Origin: Agrobacterium tumefaciens_K
GTDB lineage: Bacteria; Pseudomonadota; Alphaproteobacteria; Rhizobiales; Rhizobiaceae
Assembly (NCBI RefSeq): GCF_031801495.1
Contig: NZ_JAOEGC010000002.1
Coordinates: 992,001 to 1,056,000, forward strand
Reading direction: 5' to 3'
DNA: 64,000 nucleotides
A model generated the notes under the pieces. It saw only the letters and a list, made by a program, of their open reading frames with translations. It had not been told where the DNA came from and made no database searches. Every line of letters begins with the position of its first letter. Position 1 is the stretch's first letter. A program made the position numbers and the translations under genes. Below are positions 18,594 to 27,399 of this stretch, piece by piece.

Positions 18594-19357
18594 TCAGGTA
18601 TCTCCGCCACGTCCGGGGTTTCCCAGCTCAGGTGCTGGCCGCCGTCGAGCGCGATCATTTGTCCGGTGATCGACGGCGTGTCAAAAAGAAAGCGAATCGT
18701 CCGCCCGAATTCTTCCGGTGCCGGACCTCTCTTTAATATAAGGCCGTCAATCTGTGCCTGAAAGTCCTCCGGTCGCTGTCTTTCGCTTTTGAAGGAGGGG
18801 CCGGGGCCGATTGCGTTGACACGCACACGCGGTGCAAAACTCTGCGCCATCGTCTGCGTCGCCATCCACAGCGCCGATTTGGAGAGAGTGTAGGAGTAAA
18901 AGCGCGGATTGGGCGACAGAACTCGCTGATCGACGATATTGACGATCAGTCCGGAATTTTCGGCAGGCAACTGGCTGACCAGTGCTGCGGCCAGAACGGA
19001 CGGAGCGCGGACATGAACGGCAAAATGCGCGTCGAAAGCGGCCGCATCGGGCTTTTCGGCCGCGTCGTGGCGGAAGACAGAAGCATTATTGACAAGCACA
19101 CCGATCGGTCCGAGCGCGGATTGCGCCTTTGCCACGAGGTCGGCCGTCGCAGAAGATTCTGTCAGGTCCGCCTGGAGGGCAACGGCCTTGCCGCCTTTCT
19201 GCCTTATTTCGTTAGCGAATTCCTCTGCCTGCGCCATGGAGGTGTTGGCGTGGATGGCAACGGCAAAGCCTTGCGCTGCAAGGTCTTCGGTTATTGCTCG
19301 CCCCAGCCTGCGTGCGGCCCCGGTTATCAAGACGGTCTTTGGTATATTCTCGATCAC
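18590..19357 (-). CDS. Short-chain dehydrogenase/reductase (pteridine-reductase-like)
   Basis: A 255-residue NAD(P)-dependent SDR. It shows the nucleotide-binding TGAARRLGRAI near the N terminus (the ARR/RLG form is shared with pteridine reductase/FolM-like members), NNASVF, and the catalytic YTLSK motif. The start is uncertain: I choose GTG at 19357 because GCAGG lies six bases upstream; other GTG/TTG codons extend to 19408. Its stop overlaps the uvrC start by four bases, so it is the first gene of an SDR-uvrC-pgsA-moaD-moaE operon. The substrate is unknown. Confidence 0.82.
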   Translation of the reverse strand: MIENIPKTVLITGAARRLGRAITEDLAAQGFAVAIHANTSMAQAEEFANEIRQKGGKAVALQADLTESSATADLVAKAQSALGPIGVLVNNASVFRHDAAEKPDAAAFDAHFAVHVRAPSVLAAALVSQLPAENSGLIVNIVDQRVLSPNPRFYSYTLSKSALWMATQTMAQSFAPRVRVNAIGPGPSFKSERQRPEDFQAQIDGLILKRGPAPEEFGRTIRFLFDTPSITGQMIALDGGQHLSWETPDVAEIPE

Positions 19358-19729
19358 ATTCAACCTGCATTTGCTCACACTCGTCCTATTTGGTTGATAT
19401 AGATGCAAACCGCAAGATTTTCCTGAATGACCAAGGAAAAATGTGGAATTTTATTTTTGATATATTCAAAGTTTAATTAAAATATAATCAAGTTTAATTT
19501 GGATATACTGAAAATTAAATCTCCATTATCCTTAATAAAATATTTGTTGCAGTTAGGCAACGTCAAATTCTAGTCACGTCACTGCCCCAAACAATTCACA
19601 TTTTGGCTCTGTGATTTCCGCATTCTCCTATCAAATTCAATTTCCAGAGGGGCGATTAACCCGAGGAATTATGCCGTGTCTGAAAAACCGATGTTTTTGA
19701 GTGCAGCGCGGTCTTGAAAGGAGAATAGC
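19358..19729. promoter_or_regulatory. AT-rich divergent control region before the aopB-like gene
   Basis: This gap drives both the SDR-uvrC operon (minus) and the porin gene (plus). Bases 19430-19530 are strikingly AT-rich compared with the surrounding sequence. AAGTTTAATT occurs twice, at 19469-19478 and 19490-19499, exactly 21 bases (two helical turns) apart, which suggests cooperative binding by a regulator or nucleoid protein. No RNA gene or small open frame is convincing here. Confidence 0.55.
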
Positions 19730-20386
19730 ATGCGTATTTTCGTAGCAACCCTGATGGCTTCGACCATGGCCGCAGCGGCCTTTTCTGCCGCTCATGCTGC
19801 GGACGCCGTAAATGAAGTGCCGCAGGCGCCGGTCTCTTACGACCAGCCCGCACCGGTCAAGGATTGGTCCGGCGCTTACCTCGGTGGTACGGTCAACTAC
19901 GATTGGGGCCGTTTCAGCTCCAGCAACGACGGACGTGACGCCAAGGGCGCTGGCGGCGGTCTGTACGGCGGTTACAACTGGCAGAACGGCCAGATCGTTT
20001 ACGGTGCCGAAGCTGACGTCAACCTCGGCGACGAGCGTGGCTCTGCCGGTGTGGTCAACGGCAACGCCGTTGAAGGCAAGCAGGGTGTAAACGGCTCTAT
20101 CCGTGCCCGCGTCGGTTACGACATGAACCCGTTCCTGGTTTACGGTACGGCCGGTCTGGCAGCATCGGACAACAAGGTTCGTGATACAACGTCCGAGGAC
20201 AGCGCAACCGCTCTCGGTTATACGGTCGGTGCCGGTGTTGAAGCCATGGTTACGGACAACATCACCGCTCGTCTCGAATACCGCTACAGCGACTACCAGA
20301 AGAAGGACTACGGTCTGGACTCCGGCGCATTCTCGCGCGGTTACGACGACCACTCGGTCAAGGCCGGTATCGGCGTCAAGTTCTGA
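19730..20386 (+). CDS. aopB: Outer membrane protein, Omp25/RopB/AopB family
   Basis: A small 8-stranded outer-membrane beta-barrel. The 218 residues start with a clear signal peptide (MRIFVATLMASTMAAAAFSAAHA, cleaved near AHA-AD). A short proline-rich linker follows, then barrel strands such as WSGAYLGGTVNYDWG, GGLYGGYNWQ, IRARVGYDMNPFLVYGTAGLAAS and ITARLEYRYSDY, ending in Phe as barrel proteins do (VKAGIGVKF). Agrobacterium AopB and Rhizobium RopB, linked to acid response and host interaction, have this layout and N terminus; other paralogues exist, so the symbol is tentative. A strong terminator follows. Confidence 0.82.
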   Translation: MRIFVATLMASTMAAAAFSAAHAADAVNEVPQAPVSYDQPAPVKDWSGAYLGGTVNYDWGRFSSSNDGRDAKGAGGGLYGGYNWQNGQIVYGAEADVNLGDERGSAGVVNGNAVEGKQGVNGSIRARVGYDMNPFLVYGTAGLAASDNKVRDTTSEDSATALGYTVGAGVEAMVTDNITARLEYRYSDYQKKDYGLDSGAFSRGYDDHSVKAGIGVKF

Positions 20387-20408
20387 TCCTTCCAGGATCA
20401 TCCATTGG

Positions 20409-20438
20409 AAAAGCCGGGGTTTGCGCCCCGGCTTTTTT
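20409..20438. terminator. Bidirectional terminator between the aopB-like gene and a GST gene
   Basis: AAAA then GCCGGGG (20413-20419), loop TTTGCG, CCCCGGC (20426-20432) and six T. The A run on the far side makes it work for the convergent GST gene as well. Confidence 0.92.
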
Positions 20439-20475
20439 GTATTCTGGTATCGGATCGTTTGAAGCGTGAAGCAGA

Positions 20476-21072
20476 TCAGGCCGCGGCCTTGATCTCGTTG
20501 TAGGCCTCGAAACGCTTGGCGAATTTTTCCGGCCATGCGGCCAGTGCCTCGCGGCCTTCTGCCCATTCACCGGCGAAACGCAGGTCGAGATAGCTGATCA
20601 TTGCCGCCAGCGCGAAATGACCGCCATGCAGCTTCTTGCCCGTCTTGGGCAGGTTGGCGTTCAGATGGTCGAGGCCCTTGACGACCTTCTTCCACTGCTT
20701 GTCGATCCAAGGCTGATGGATTTTTTCTTCCGGGCGGAAACGGCGCTCGTAGACGATGGCCAGCAGGCAGTCCATGATGCCGTCGCACAGTGCTTCCAGC
20801 ACTTCGGCATCGGTGCGCTTTTCATGCTTCTTGGGGTATAGCTTGCCGCCCGAAAGCCGGTCGAGGTAATGCATGATGGCGACGCTGTCATAAACGGAGC
20901 CGCCGTTGTCGAGCAGCAGAACCGGGATCTTGCCGAGCGGATTGTTGTCCATCAGCGTTGCGGGTTCGGCGTTGGTGTCGACGCGCACGGCGGTAAGTTC
21001 GATGCCGAGATGCCGTGCGGCCATGCGAGCTTTGGCGGAGTAGGGGGAGGCGGGCGAATAAAGCAGTTCCAT
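20476..21072 (-). CDS. Glutathione S-transferase family protein
   Basis: The 198-residue protein has the GST N-terminal thioredoxin fold: LLYSPASPYSAKARMAARHLG with the likely active-site Ser in SPYSAK, NNPLGKIPVLLLDNGGSVYDSVAIMHYLD, and a helical C-terminal domain. It resembles the YibF/YncG-type bacterial GSTs. It lies 19 bases after the RNase T2 gene on the same strand, so the two are probably co-transcribed. The substrate is unknown. Confidence 0.85.
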   Translation of the reverse strand: MELLYSPASPYSAKARMAARHLGIELTAVRVDTNAEPATLMDNNPLGKIPVLLLDNGGSVYDSVAIMHYLDRLSGGKLYPKKHEKRTDAEVLEALCDGIMDCLLAIVYERRFRPEEKIHQPWIDKQWKKVVKGLDHLNANLPKTGKKLHGGHFALAAMISYLDLRFAGEWAEGREALAAWPEKFAKRFEAYNEIKAAA

Positions 21073-21091
21073 GATCGGGTCCTGATGTGGG

Positions 21092-21850
21092 TTAGCGGAT
21101 CGGAATGATTTCGGTCGTGTTGGCGCGGCAGCCCCTGCGGTCCAGTTCGGGGCATTCGCGAAAGGTCATGTCCTTGCTCAGGCATATGCGGACTTCCTCG
21201 AAGCGCTGCCCGTCGCAACTTATCGAGACGCCGCGCCTGGACATGCCGGGATTGGCTTCGGTGAAGGCGGTTTCGATGGCATCGGCAGACAGGCTGGTGG
21301 CGCGCGTACCCGAGGCGATGGTGGCTGGCAGCGCCACGGCTTCGAAGGCGTTTCGTGTCGCGGCGAAATATTCCTTTTGCGAAAGACCCGAACAGGAGCC
21401 GTGCTTGCGCCACTGATGGCCGATCAGGCCCATCGACGGCATGATGTCGAACATCGTGCGGCCGAGGGCATCGGGTACGCGGTCCGGCTCGCTGCTTTTG
21501 CAGAACTCGGGATAGCCGCTTTCATTCTGAGGCCACAGGCCGTGCACGACAAAGCCATAGCGCTTGCCGGTGCCGCATTGCTGCCTGTTGCTCGAAGCAT
21601 CCGCTCCGGCGCAGAAAGCGGGCGACCATGACAGAGACAGCACGTAAAAATCGAAACCCGTCCCGGTCGGCAAGGATGTCTTTACATCGTCGGAGCGTTG
21701 CGGTTTTCTGGGCGTGTCCGGGCGCACAGTGCTCGTTTCTGTTGCCGGCGAAGGAGACTGTGGCTCGTGACCAGGCTGATTTTCCCGCGTCAGCCAGAGT
21801 GCTGCAAGCGATAGCAATCCAAGAGCTATGAAACCGGCATAACGCTTCAT
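21092..21850 (-). CDS. Ribonuclease T2 family protein, exported
   Basis: Predicted secreted or periplasmic RNase cleaving single-stranded RNA by 2',3'-cyclic phosphate formation. The 252 residues begin with an N-terminal hydrophobic segment (about 4-20) with no clear cleavage site, so it could stay membrane-anchored. A Pro/Ser/Thr-rich spacer follows to about residue 55. The catalytic motifs are intact: FVVHGLWPQ (CAS I) and GHQWRKHGSCSG (CAS II). Several Cys could form disulfides in the periplasm. It is divergent from the YbhN-like gene. Confidence 0.9.
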   Translation of the reverse strand: MKRYAGFIALGLLSLAALWLTRENQPGHEPQSPSPATETSTVRPDTPRKPQRSDDVKTSLPTGTGFDFYVLSLSWSPAFCAGADASSNRQQCGTGKRYGFVVHGLWPQNESGYPEFCKSSEPDRVPDALGRTMFDIMPSMGLIGHQWRKHGSCSGLSQKEYFAATRNAFEAVALPATIASGTRATSLSADAIETAFTEANPGMSRRGVSISCDGQRFEEVRICLSKDMTFRECPELDRRGCRANTTEIIPIR

Positions 21851-22057
21851 TTTATGGCACGTTCTCCGGAGATATGGTGGCCGTTTGGGTCTGTGGCGCG
21901 TGATGTCCCGGTCTTACATCAAGTTGTGAACGAGGCAAACCGCCAATCGCCGATGAAAAGGTTGAAAGCCATCGGCCATAACGAATAAGGTCAAACGAAT
22001 CTCCCAAAAAACGATGAATAAATGGGGAAACTGGAGGAATTTGGCGGGCATGGCCGC

Positions 22058-23005
22058 ATGAAATTGAAGAAGTATATCTGGCCTGTCGTGGGCCTTGCGA
22101 CGATCGGTTTTTCCGCCTGGTTGCTGTATCACGAATTGCGTGGCCTCTCGCTTGACGATCTGTGGGATAGCCTGACGGCGATCCGCGCCCGTGACTGGAT
22201 TTGTTCGGGGTTGGCAACGCTGGTCGCCTATGCCGCCCTTGCCGGCTATGACCGTATTGCTCTCCAGCATCTGGGCCGCAAGGTGAACTGGCTGTTCATC
22301 ACATTGACGTCGTTCACCACCTACGCATTGTCTCACAATGTCGGGGCGTCGGTCTTTTCGGGGGCTGTAGTCCGTTACAGGGCTTACACTTCAAAAGGCC
22401 TGACGGTCGGTGAAGTTGGCGTACTTGTCGCGCTTTGCTCATTCACCTTCGCCATCGGCACGATCATGCTCATCGGTCTAGTGTTGCTGTACGAGCCGGA
22501 TATCACCGAGCGTTTCACGGGAATTCTGCCGGTGGAGGCATCGACCACCACAGGCGCCCTGCTGCTTCTCGTCGTCGGGCTTTATGTGCTCGGCAGTCTG
22601 CTGAAGCTCAAGCCGCTGAGGATCGGCTCCTTCTTCCTTCCGTATCCGGCCCCGAAACTGGTGGCGCAGCAGCTTGTCATTGGTCCGATCGAGTTGATCG
22701 GCGCTGCTGGCATCATCTATTTCGCGCTGCCGGAGGCTGGAAACCCCGGATATATGATCATCCTCGGGATTTTCCTGATATCCTTCTCGGCCGCGCTGAT
22801 TTCCCATGCGCCCGGAGGGCTGGGTGTGCTGGAGCTGGTGTTCGTGACCGGTCTGCCTGACATGAACCCGGCCGATGTCATCGCGGCGCTCTTGGTCTTC
22901 CGGCTTTTCTACCTCATCGTCCCGTTCGTGCTGGGGCTGTTCGTCATCCTGTTTTTCGAACGCTCGCAGCTTGCTGCCGCACAAAGGGAAGAAGGGCTTA
23001 AATAG
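22058..23005 (+). CDS. YbhN/UPF0104 membrane protein (lysylphosphatidylglycerol synthase TM-domain type)
   Basis: A polytopic inner-membrane protein of about 315 residues with seven to eight hydrophobic segments. It matches the transmembrane half of lysyl-PG synthases/flippases (FTTYALSHNVGASVFSGAVVRYRAY; HAPGGLGVLELVFV) but lacks the cytosolic aminoacyl-transfer domain. It may move or flip a lipid; function is not established here. MKLKKYIW at 22058 is the preferred start; ATG at 22022 is an in-frame alternative without a ribosome site. It ends 4 bases from the convergent rlmJ. Confidence 0.78.
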   Translation: MKLKKYIWPVVGLATIGFSAWLLYHELRGLSLDDLWDSLTAIRARDWICSGLATLVAYAALAGYDRIALQHLGRKVNWLFITLTSFTTYALSHNVGASVFSGAVVRYRAYTSKGLTVGEVGVLVALCSFTFAIGTIMLIGLVLLYEPDITERFTGILPVEASTTTGALLLLVVGLYVLGSLLKLKPLRIGSFFLPYPAPKLVAQQLVIGPIELIGAAGIIYFALPEAGNPGYMIILGIFLISFSAALISHAPGGLGVLELVFVTGLPDMNPADVIAALLVFRLFYLIVPFVLGLFVILFFERSQLAAAQREEGLK

Positions 23006-23009
23006 CCCT

Positions 23010-23873
23010 TCATGTCTCGTCCGACTTTTCCTCACCGCGCAACCAGAACGCACGGTGAGAAGCGTAACGGTCCTGCGCCATGATGGTCTTGAGAACCGGG
23101 AGCAGGGTGTGCAGTTCGTCCTTCAAAGTGTAGGGCGGGTTGACGATGATGAGGCCGGAGCCGCTGAGGCCGTCCAGCCGGTCGCTTCTGACGGACAGCT
23201 CGGCGCACAGCATTTTCGGAATGTCGAAGGATTGCAGCCGCTCGTGGAAATCGCGGATCGGTGCGCCTTTTTTCAACGGATACCACAGGCAATAGGTGCC
23301 GGTGGAAAAACGCTTGTAAGCCTTGTTCAGGCCATCGGCCAGACGCTGATATTCATTTTCGAGTTCGAACGGCGGATCGACGAGAATGAGGCCGCGCTTT
23401 TCCTTCGGCGGCAGATGTGCGCCGAGCGACAGCCAGCCATCCAGTTCGGTCACACGCGCCTGATAATCGCCTTCGAAGAGACGCGAGAGGGCGCGGCAAT
23501 CGTCCGGATGCAGTTCCATCGCTGACAGCCGGTCCTGCGGACGAAACAACATGCGCGCCAGCTTGGGAGAGCCGGGATAATACTGGATGCCGCCTTCCGG
23601 GTTCAGCTCCTTCACGGCGGTCAGGTATGGCTCCAGCAGTTCGGCAACCGCAGCTGGCAGATTTGCTTCCATCAGCTTGCCGATACCCGTCTGCCACTCA
23701 CCGGTCTTCTGCGCTTCCTCGCTGGAAAGGTCATAAAGACCGATGCCTGCATGCGTGTCGAGCACGCGGAATGCCTTATCCTTGTTCTGCAGGTAGCGCA
23801 CCAGCCGCGCCAGCACGGCGTGCTTGAGGACGTCCGCGAAATTGCCGGCGTGATAGATATGGCGGTAGTTCAT
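23010..23873 (-). CDS. rlmJ: 23S rRNA (adenine2030-N6)-methyltransferase
   Basis: SAM-dependent methylase of 23S rRNA A2030. The 287-residue protein starts with the hallmark MNYRHIYHAGNFADVLKHA, has the LDTHAGIGLYDL SAM-binding region, SAMELHPDD, and the catalytic LILVDPPFELENEY (DPPF). Length is typical. A longer upstream reading in the same frame is rejected since the family begins at this Met. The start lies 94 bases from the divergent oxidoreductase start. Confidence 0.95.
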   Translation of the reverse strand: MNYRHIYHAGNFADVLKHAVLARLVRYLQNKDKAFRVLDTHAGIGLYDLSSEEAQKTGEWQTGIGKLMEANLPAAVAELLEPYLTAVKELNPEGGIQYYPGSPKLARMLFRPQDRLSAMELHPDDCRALSRLFEGDYQARVTELDGWLSLGAHLPPKEKRGLILVDPPFELENEYQRLADGLNKAYKRFSTGTYCLWYPLKKGAPIRDFHERLQSFDIPKMLCAELSVRSDRLDGLSGSGLIIVNPPYTLKDELHTLLPVLKTIMAQDRYASHRAFWLRGEEKSDET

Positions 23874-23967
23874 GGACGTGTCTCGCTTGCCGATGGTAAG
23901 GATGAATATTCTTGATAAGCGCCACTTCGGCCTTTTGGCTGCTCCGTTGTTGCAATATACAAAAGAT

Positions 23968-26103
23968 ATGAACGTTGCGACCCCGATTTCCGCCAAAACC
24001 CAGGCAGATGCTACACGCGTCGGCCATACGGTCTGTCCCCATGACTGTCCGAGCGCCTGCGCGCTGGAGGTCGATATCAATGCCGACGGCCGGATAGGCC
24101 GCGTGCGCGGCGCCAATGCCAACACCTATACCGCCGGTGTGATCTGCGCCAAGGTGGCGCGCTATTCCGAGCGCATCTATCATCCGGGCCGCCTTTTGAC
24201 CCCGAAGCGCCGTAAAGGCGCGAAGGGTGCTGGAGACTGGCAGGAGATTTCCTGGGAAGCGGCGCTCGACGAGATCGCTGACGCCTTCATCAAGGCGGAA
24301 GCGAAGCATGGTGCCGAGGCGGTTTGGCCTTATTTCTACGCCGGAACCATGGGGCAGGTACAGCGCGACTCGATCGAGCGCTTACGCCACGCCAAGAAAT
24401 ATTCCGGCTTCTTCGGCACGATCTGCACCAACATGGCCTGGACCGGTTATGTGATGGGTACCGGGGCGCTGCGTGGCCCGGATCCGCGTGAAATGGCCAA
24501 AGCCGATGTGGTGGTGATCTGGGGGACCAATGCGGTCGCCACGCAGGTCAACGTCATGACGCACGCGGTGAAGGCCCGCAAGGAACGCGGTGCGAAGATC
24601 GTAGTGGTCGACATCTACGACAACCCGACAATGAAGCAGGCGGACATGAAGCTCGTCGTCAGGCCGGGCACGGATGCCGCACTTGCCTGCGCCGTGATGC
24701 ACATCGCCTTCCGCGACGGTTATGCCGATCGGGCCTATATGGCGAAATTCGCTGACGATCCGGCTGGGCTGGAAAGCCACCTGAAAACCAAAACACCGCA
24801 ATGGGCATCCGAGATCACCGGTCTGTCCGTCGAGCAGATCGAGGATTTCGCACGCCTCGTCGGCACGACGAAAAAGACCTTCTTCCGCCTCGGTTATGGT
24901 TTCGCCCGCCAACGCAACGGCGCTATCGCCATGCATGCCGCGCTGTCCATCTCCACTGTTCTCGGTTCCTGGCAATATGAAGGCGGCGGCGCATTCCATA
25001 ACAACGGCGCGATCTTCCGGCTGAACAAGGCGGAACTGATGGGCACTGCCTATGCCGATCCTGACGTGCGCCAGCTTGACCAGTCGCAGATCGGCCGCAT
25101 CCTGACGGGTGACGCGGACGCGCTACGCCATCGTGGTCCGGTGACAGCGCTTCTCATCCAGAACACCAATCCCGTCAACGTCACGCCGGAGCAGCGGCTG
25201 GTGAAGCAGGGCTTCCTGCGCGACGATCTCTTCGTGGCCGTGCATGAGCAGTTCATGACCGAGACGGCTGAACTTGCCGATATCGTCCTGCCCGCCACCA
25301 TGTTCCTTGAACATGACGACCTCTATCGTGCCGGTGGCCAGAACCACATTTTGCTCGGCCCGAAGCTGGTCGATCCGCCGGAAACCGTACGCACCAATCT
25401 CTTCGTCATCGAAGAACTGGCAAAGCGTCTCGGCGTTGATCACATGCCGGGCTTCGGCCTGTCTGCGCGCGAACATGTCGACCGCATTCTACAGGCGAGC
25501 GGCTGGGGCAATTTCGAAACGCTCGAGGAAGAAAAGTGGATCGATGCGCAGCCGTCTTTCGAGGTCGCGCACTATCTGGAAGGTTTCGGCCATGACGATG
25601 GCAAATTCCGCTTCAGCCCGGATTGGGTCAACGGCCCGGCACCAGACAAACCCCCGGCAAGCATTGGCGTCATGGGGCCGATTGGGGAGTTCCCGAAATT
25701 TCCCGATCAGGTGAACGTCATCGAAACCGCCGATGAAAACCATCCCTTCAGGTTGGCGACGTCGCCTGCCCGCAACTTCCTGAATTCCACCTTCGCGGAA
25801 ACCAAGACGTCCGTACAGAAAGAAGGTCGACCGGAGCTTATGATCTGTCCTGACGATGCCGCCCGTCTCGATATCGCCGAGGGCGATGTCGTGCGGATCG
25901 GCAACGGGCGGGGCGAGGTTCGCCTCCATGCGAAGATCGTCGAGGGCGCGCGGGCCGGTGTGGTGATTGCCGAAGGGCTATGGCCCAACAAGGCGCATCT
26001 GGACGGTGAGGGTATCAACGTGCTGACCGGTGCCGATGCCGTTGCCCCTTACGGCGGTGCGGCCTTCCATGACAACAAGGTCTGGCTGCGGAAAGACTGC
26101 TGA
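23968..26103 (+). CDS. Molybdopterin-containing oxidoreductase (DMSO reductase / MopB superfamily)
   Basis: The 711-residue protein binds a [4Fe-4S] cluster through Cys23, Cys27, Cys31 and Cys60 (CPHDCPSAC ... GVICAK) and a bis-MGD cofactor through the rest of the fold. Recognisable parts are VVIWGTNAVATQVN, RLGYGFARQRNG, LIQNTNPVNVTPEQ, TETAELADIVLPATMFLEHDD and a C-terminal molydopterin-binding domain (RLDIAEGDVVRIGNGRGEV). There is no Tat signal, so it is cytosolic. No electron-transfer partner gene is adjacent, and the substrate is unknown. The ATG at 23968 is chosen over 23872, which would overlap the rlmJ start. A Nudix gene follows with no gap. Confidence 0.88.
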   Translation: MNVATPISAKTQADATRVGHTVCPHDCPSACALEVDINADGRIGRVRGANANTYTAGVICAKVARYSERIYHPGRLLTPKRRKGAKGAGDWQEISWEAALDEIADAFIKAEAKHGAEAVWPYFYAGTMGQVQRDSIERLRHAKKYSGFFGTICTNMAWTGYVMGTGALRGPDPREMAKADVVVIWGTNAVATQVNVMTHAVKARKERGAKIVVVDIYDNPTMKQADMKLVVRPGTDAALACAVMHIAFRDGYADRAYMAKFADDPAGLESHLKTKTPQWASEITGLSVEQIEDFARLVGTTKKTFFRLGYGFARQRNGAIAMHAALSISTVLGSWQYEGGGAFHNNGAIFRLNKAELMGTAYADPDVRQLDQSQIGRILTGDADALRHRGPVTALLIQNTNPVNVTPEQRLVKQGFLRDDLFVAVHEQFMTETAELADIVLPATMFLEHDDLYRAGGQNHILLGPKLVDPPETVRTNLFVIEELAKRLGVDHMPGFGLSAREHVDRILQASGWGNFETLEEEKWIDAQPSFEVAHYLEGFGHDDGKFRFSPDWVNGPAPDKPPASIGVMGPIGEFPKFPDQVNVIETADENHPFRLATSPARNFLNSTFAETKTSVQKEGRPELMICPDDAARLDIAEGDVVRIGNGRGEVRLHAKIVEGARAGVVIAEGLWPNKAHLDGEGINVLTGADAVAPYGGAAFHDNKVWLRKDC

Positions 26104-26700
26104 ATGTCGAAATTCGAGAATGTGAAGATCGAGATCCTGAAGGAAGAAACCCTTTCGGACAACTGGTATCACCTGCGCAACATCACCTATCGCTATACCG
26201 ATTCCAAGGGCGAGACGAAGGTCCACAAGCGCGAGGCCTATGATCGCGGCAATGGTGCGACGATCCTGCTTTACGATCCGCGCCGCGATACGGTGGTGCT
26301 GGTGAGGCAGTTTCGCATGCCGACCTATGTTAACGGCTATCATGGCTGGCTTCTGGAAACGCCTGCGGGCCTTCTGGATGGTGAAAATCCCGCTGAGGCC
26401 ATTCGCCGCGAAGTCATGGAGGAAACCGGCTATCTCCTGAAAGATGTCCGCTTTCTGTTCAAGTCCTTCATGTCGCCGGGATCGGTGACGGAGATCGTGC
26501 ATTTCTTTGCCGCCGTCATCGACAGTTCCGATCAGGCGGAAGAGGGCGGCGGGGCCGCGCATGAGGGCGAGGATATCGAGGTTGTGGAAATTCCGCTCGC
26601 CGATGCCATGAAGATGATAGAAAACGGCGATATCTGCGACGGCAAGACCATCATGCTGCTGCAATGGGCTGCGCTCAATCGGGCCTCGCTCACCATCTGA
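26104..26700 (+). CDS. Nudix hydrolase (NudK/YffH-like), copy 1
   Basis: The 198 residues hold a complete Nudix box, GLLDGENPAEAIRREVMEET (with REVMEETG), around residues 95-117, inside an ADP-sugar/GDP-mannose pyrophosphatase-like frame (VVLVRQFRMPTYVNGYHGWLLETPAG; YASPG-type SPGSVTEIVHFFAA). It is expected to hydrolyse a nucleoside diphosphate sugar. The ATG abuts the stop of the oxidoreductase gene, so they are co-transcribed. It is clearly related to the following gene. Confidence 0.9.
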   Translation: MSKFENVKIEILKEETLSDNWYHLRNITYRYTDSKGETKVHKREAYDRGNGATILLYDPRRDTVVLVRQFRMPTYVNGYHGWLLETPAGLLDGENPAEAIRREVMEETGYLLKDVRFLFKSFMSPGSVTEIVHFFAAVIDSSDQAEEGGGAAHEGEDIEVVEIPLADAMKMIENGDICDGKTIMLLQWAALNRASLTI

Positions 26701-26726
26701 CTTTTTGATTGCGAGCGGAGTTTCGA

Positions 26727-27347
26727 ATGCACGGTTCAGTTATCGGTTCACCTGCCGTCAACAGCGATGAAGATCGTGTCCGGCTGGTCGAAAAGACAAC
26801 GGTGTGGAAGCGCTTCGTTCATCTTCAGACGCTTGTCTTCGATCAGCGCATGCCGGATGGACGGATTATCCGCATTGATCGCGAAGTGCATGACCATGGC
26901 AAGGCCGCGGCCATCCTGCTTTACGATTCCGTGCGCGACAGCGTTGTCATGGTGCGCCAGTTCCGCCCGGCCGCGTTCGTCAACGGCGATCCGTCTTTCA
27001 TGCTCGAGGTTCCCGCAGGCCTTCTCGACGACGATGATGCCGCCGAGGCGGTCCGCCGTGAGGCGATGGAGGAATCCGGTTATGCGGTTGAAAAGGTGCA
27101 ATATCTTTTCGACATGTATGCCAGCCCCGGCACGCTGACGGAAAAGGTAAGCCTGTTTTTTGCCCATGTCGATCTCGACATGAAGGCGGGCGAGGGCGGT
27201 GGCCTGGACCATGAAGGTGAGGATATCGAGATCCTGACGTACACGCTCGATGATGCTTTCGCGATGATCGCTTCCGGCGAAATCACCGATTCCAAGACCA
27301 TCATTCTGCTGCAATGGGCGATGCTGAACAGGCAAACGTTGCGGTAA
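26727..27347 (+). CDS. Nudix hydrolase (NudK/YffH-like), copy 2
   Basis: The 206-residue protein has an intact Nudix box, GLLDDDDAAEAVRREAMEES, and shares layout with its neighbour: ILLYDSVRDSVVMVRQFRP, MYASPGTLTEKVSLFFAHVD, GGGLDHEGEDIEIL and SKTIILLQWAMLNRQ. This indicates an old tandem duplication, but the two have diverged (for example NGDPSFMLEVPAG against NGYHGWLLETPAG). Start ATG at 26727 follows a GAGCGGAG site; an upstream TTG at 26709 is in frame. Confidence 0.9.
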   Translation: MHGSVIGSPAVNSDEDRVRLVEKTTVWKRFVHLQTLVFDQRMPDGRIIRIDREVHDHGKAAAILLYDSVRDSVVMVRQFRPAAFVNGDPSFMLEVPAGLLDDDDAAEAVRREAMEESGYAVEKVQYLFDMYASPGTLTEKVSLFFAHVDLDMKAGEGGGLDHEGEDIEILTYTLDDAFAMIASGEITDSKTIILLQWAMLNRQTLR

Positions 27348-27399
27348 GCGTCGCAGCCGCGCCGTTAAGCCGCTCATTCGGTTTTAATGAAGTTCTGCG

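Noticed and set aside
17355..18761. A 468-codon plus-strand frame opposite uvrC
   Set aside because: Shadow of uvrC; its product has no known motif and would overlap the operon fully.
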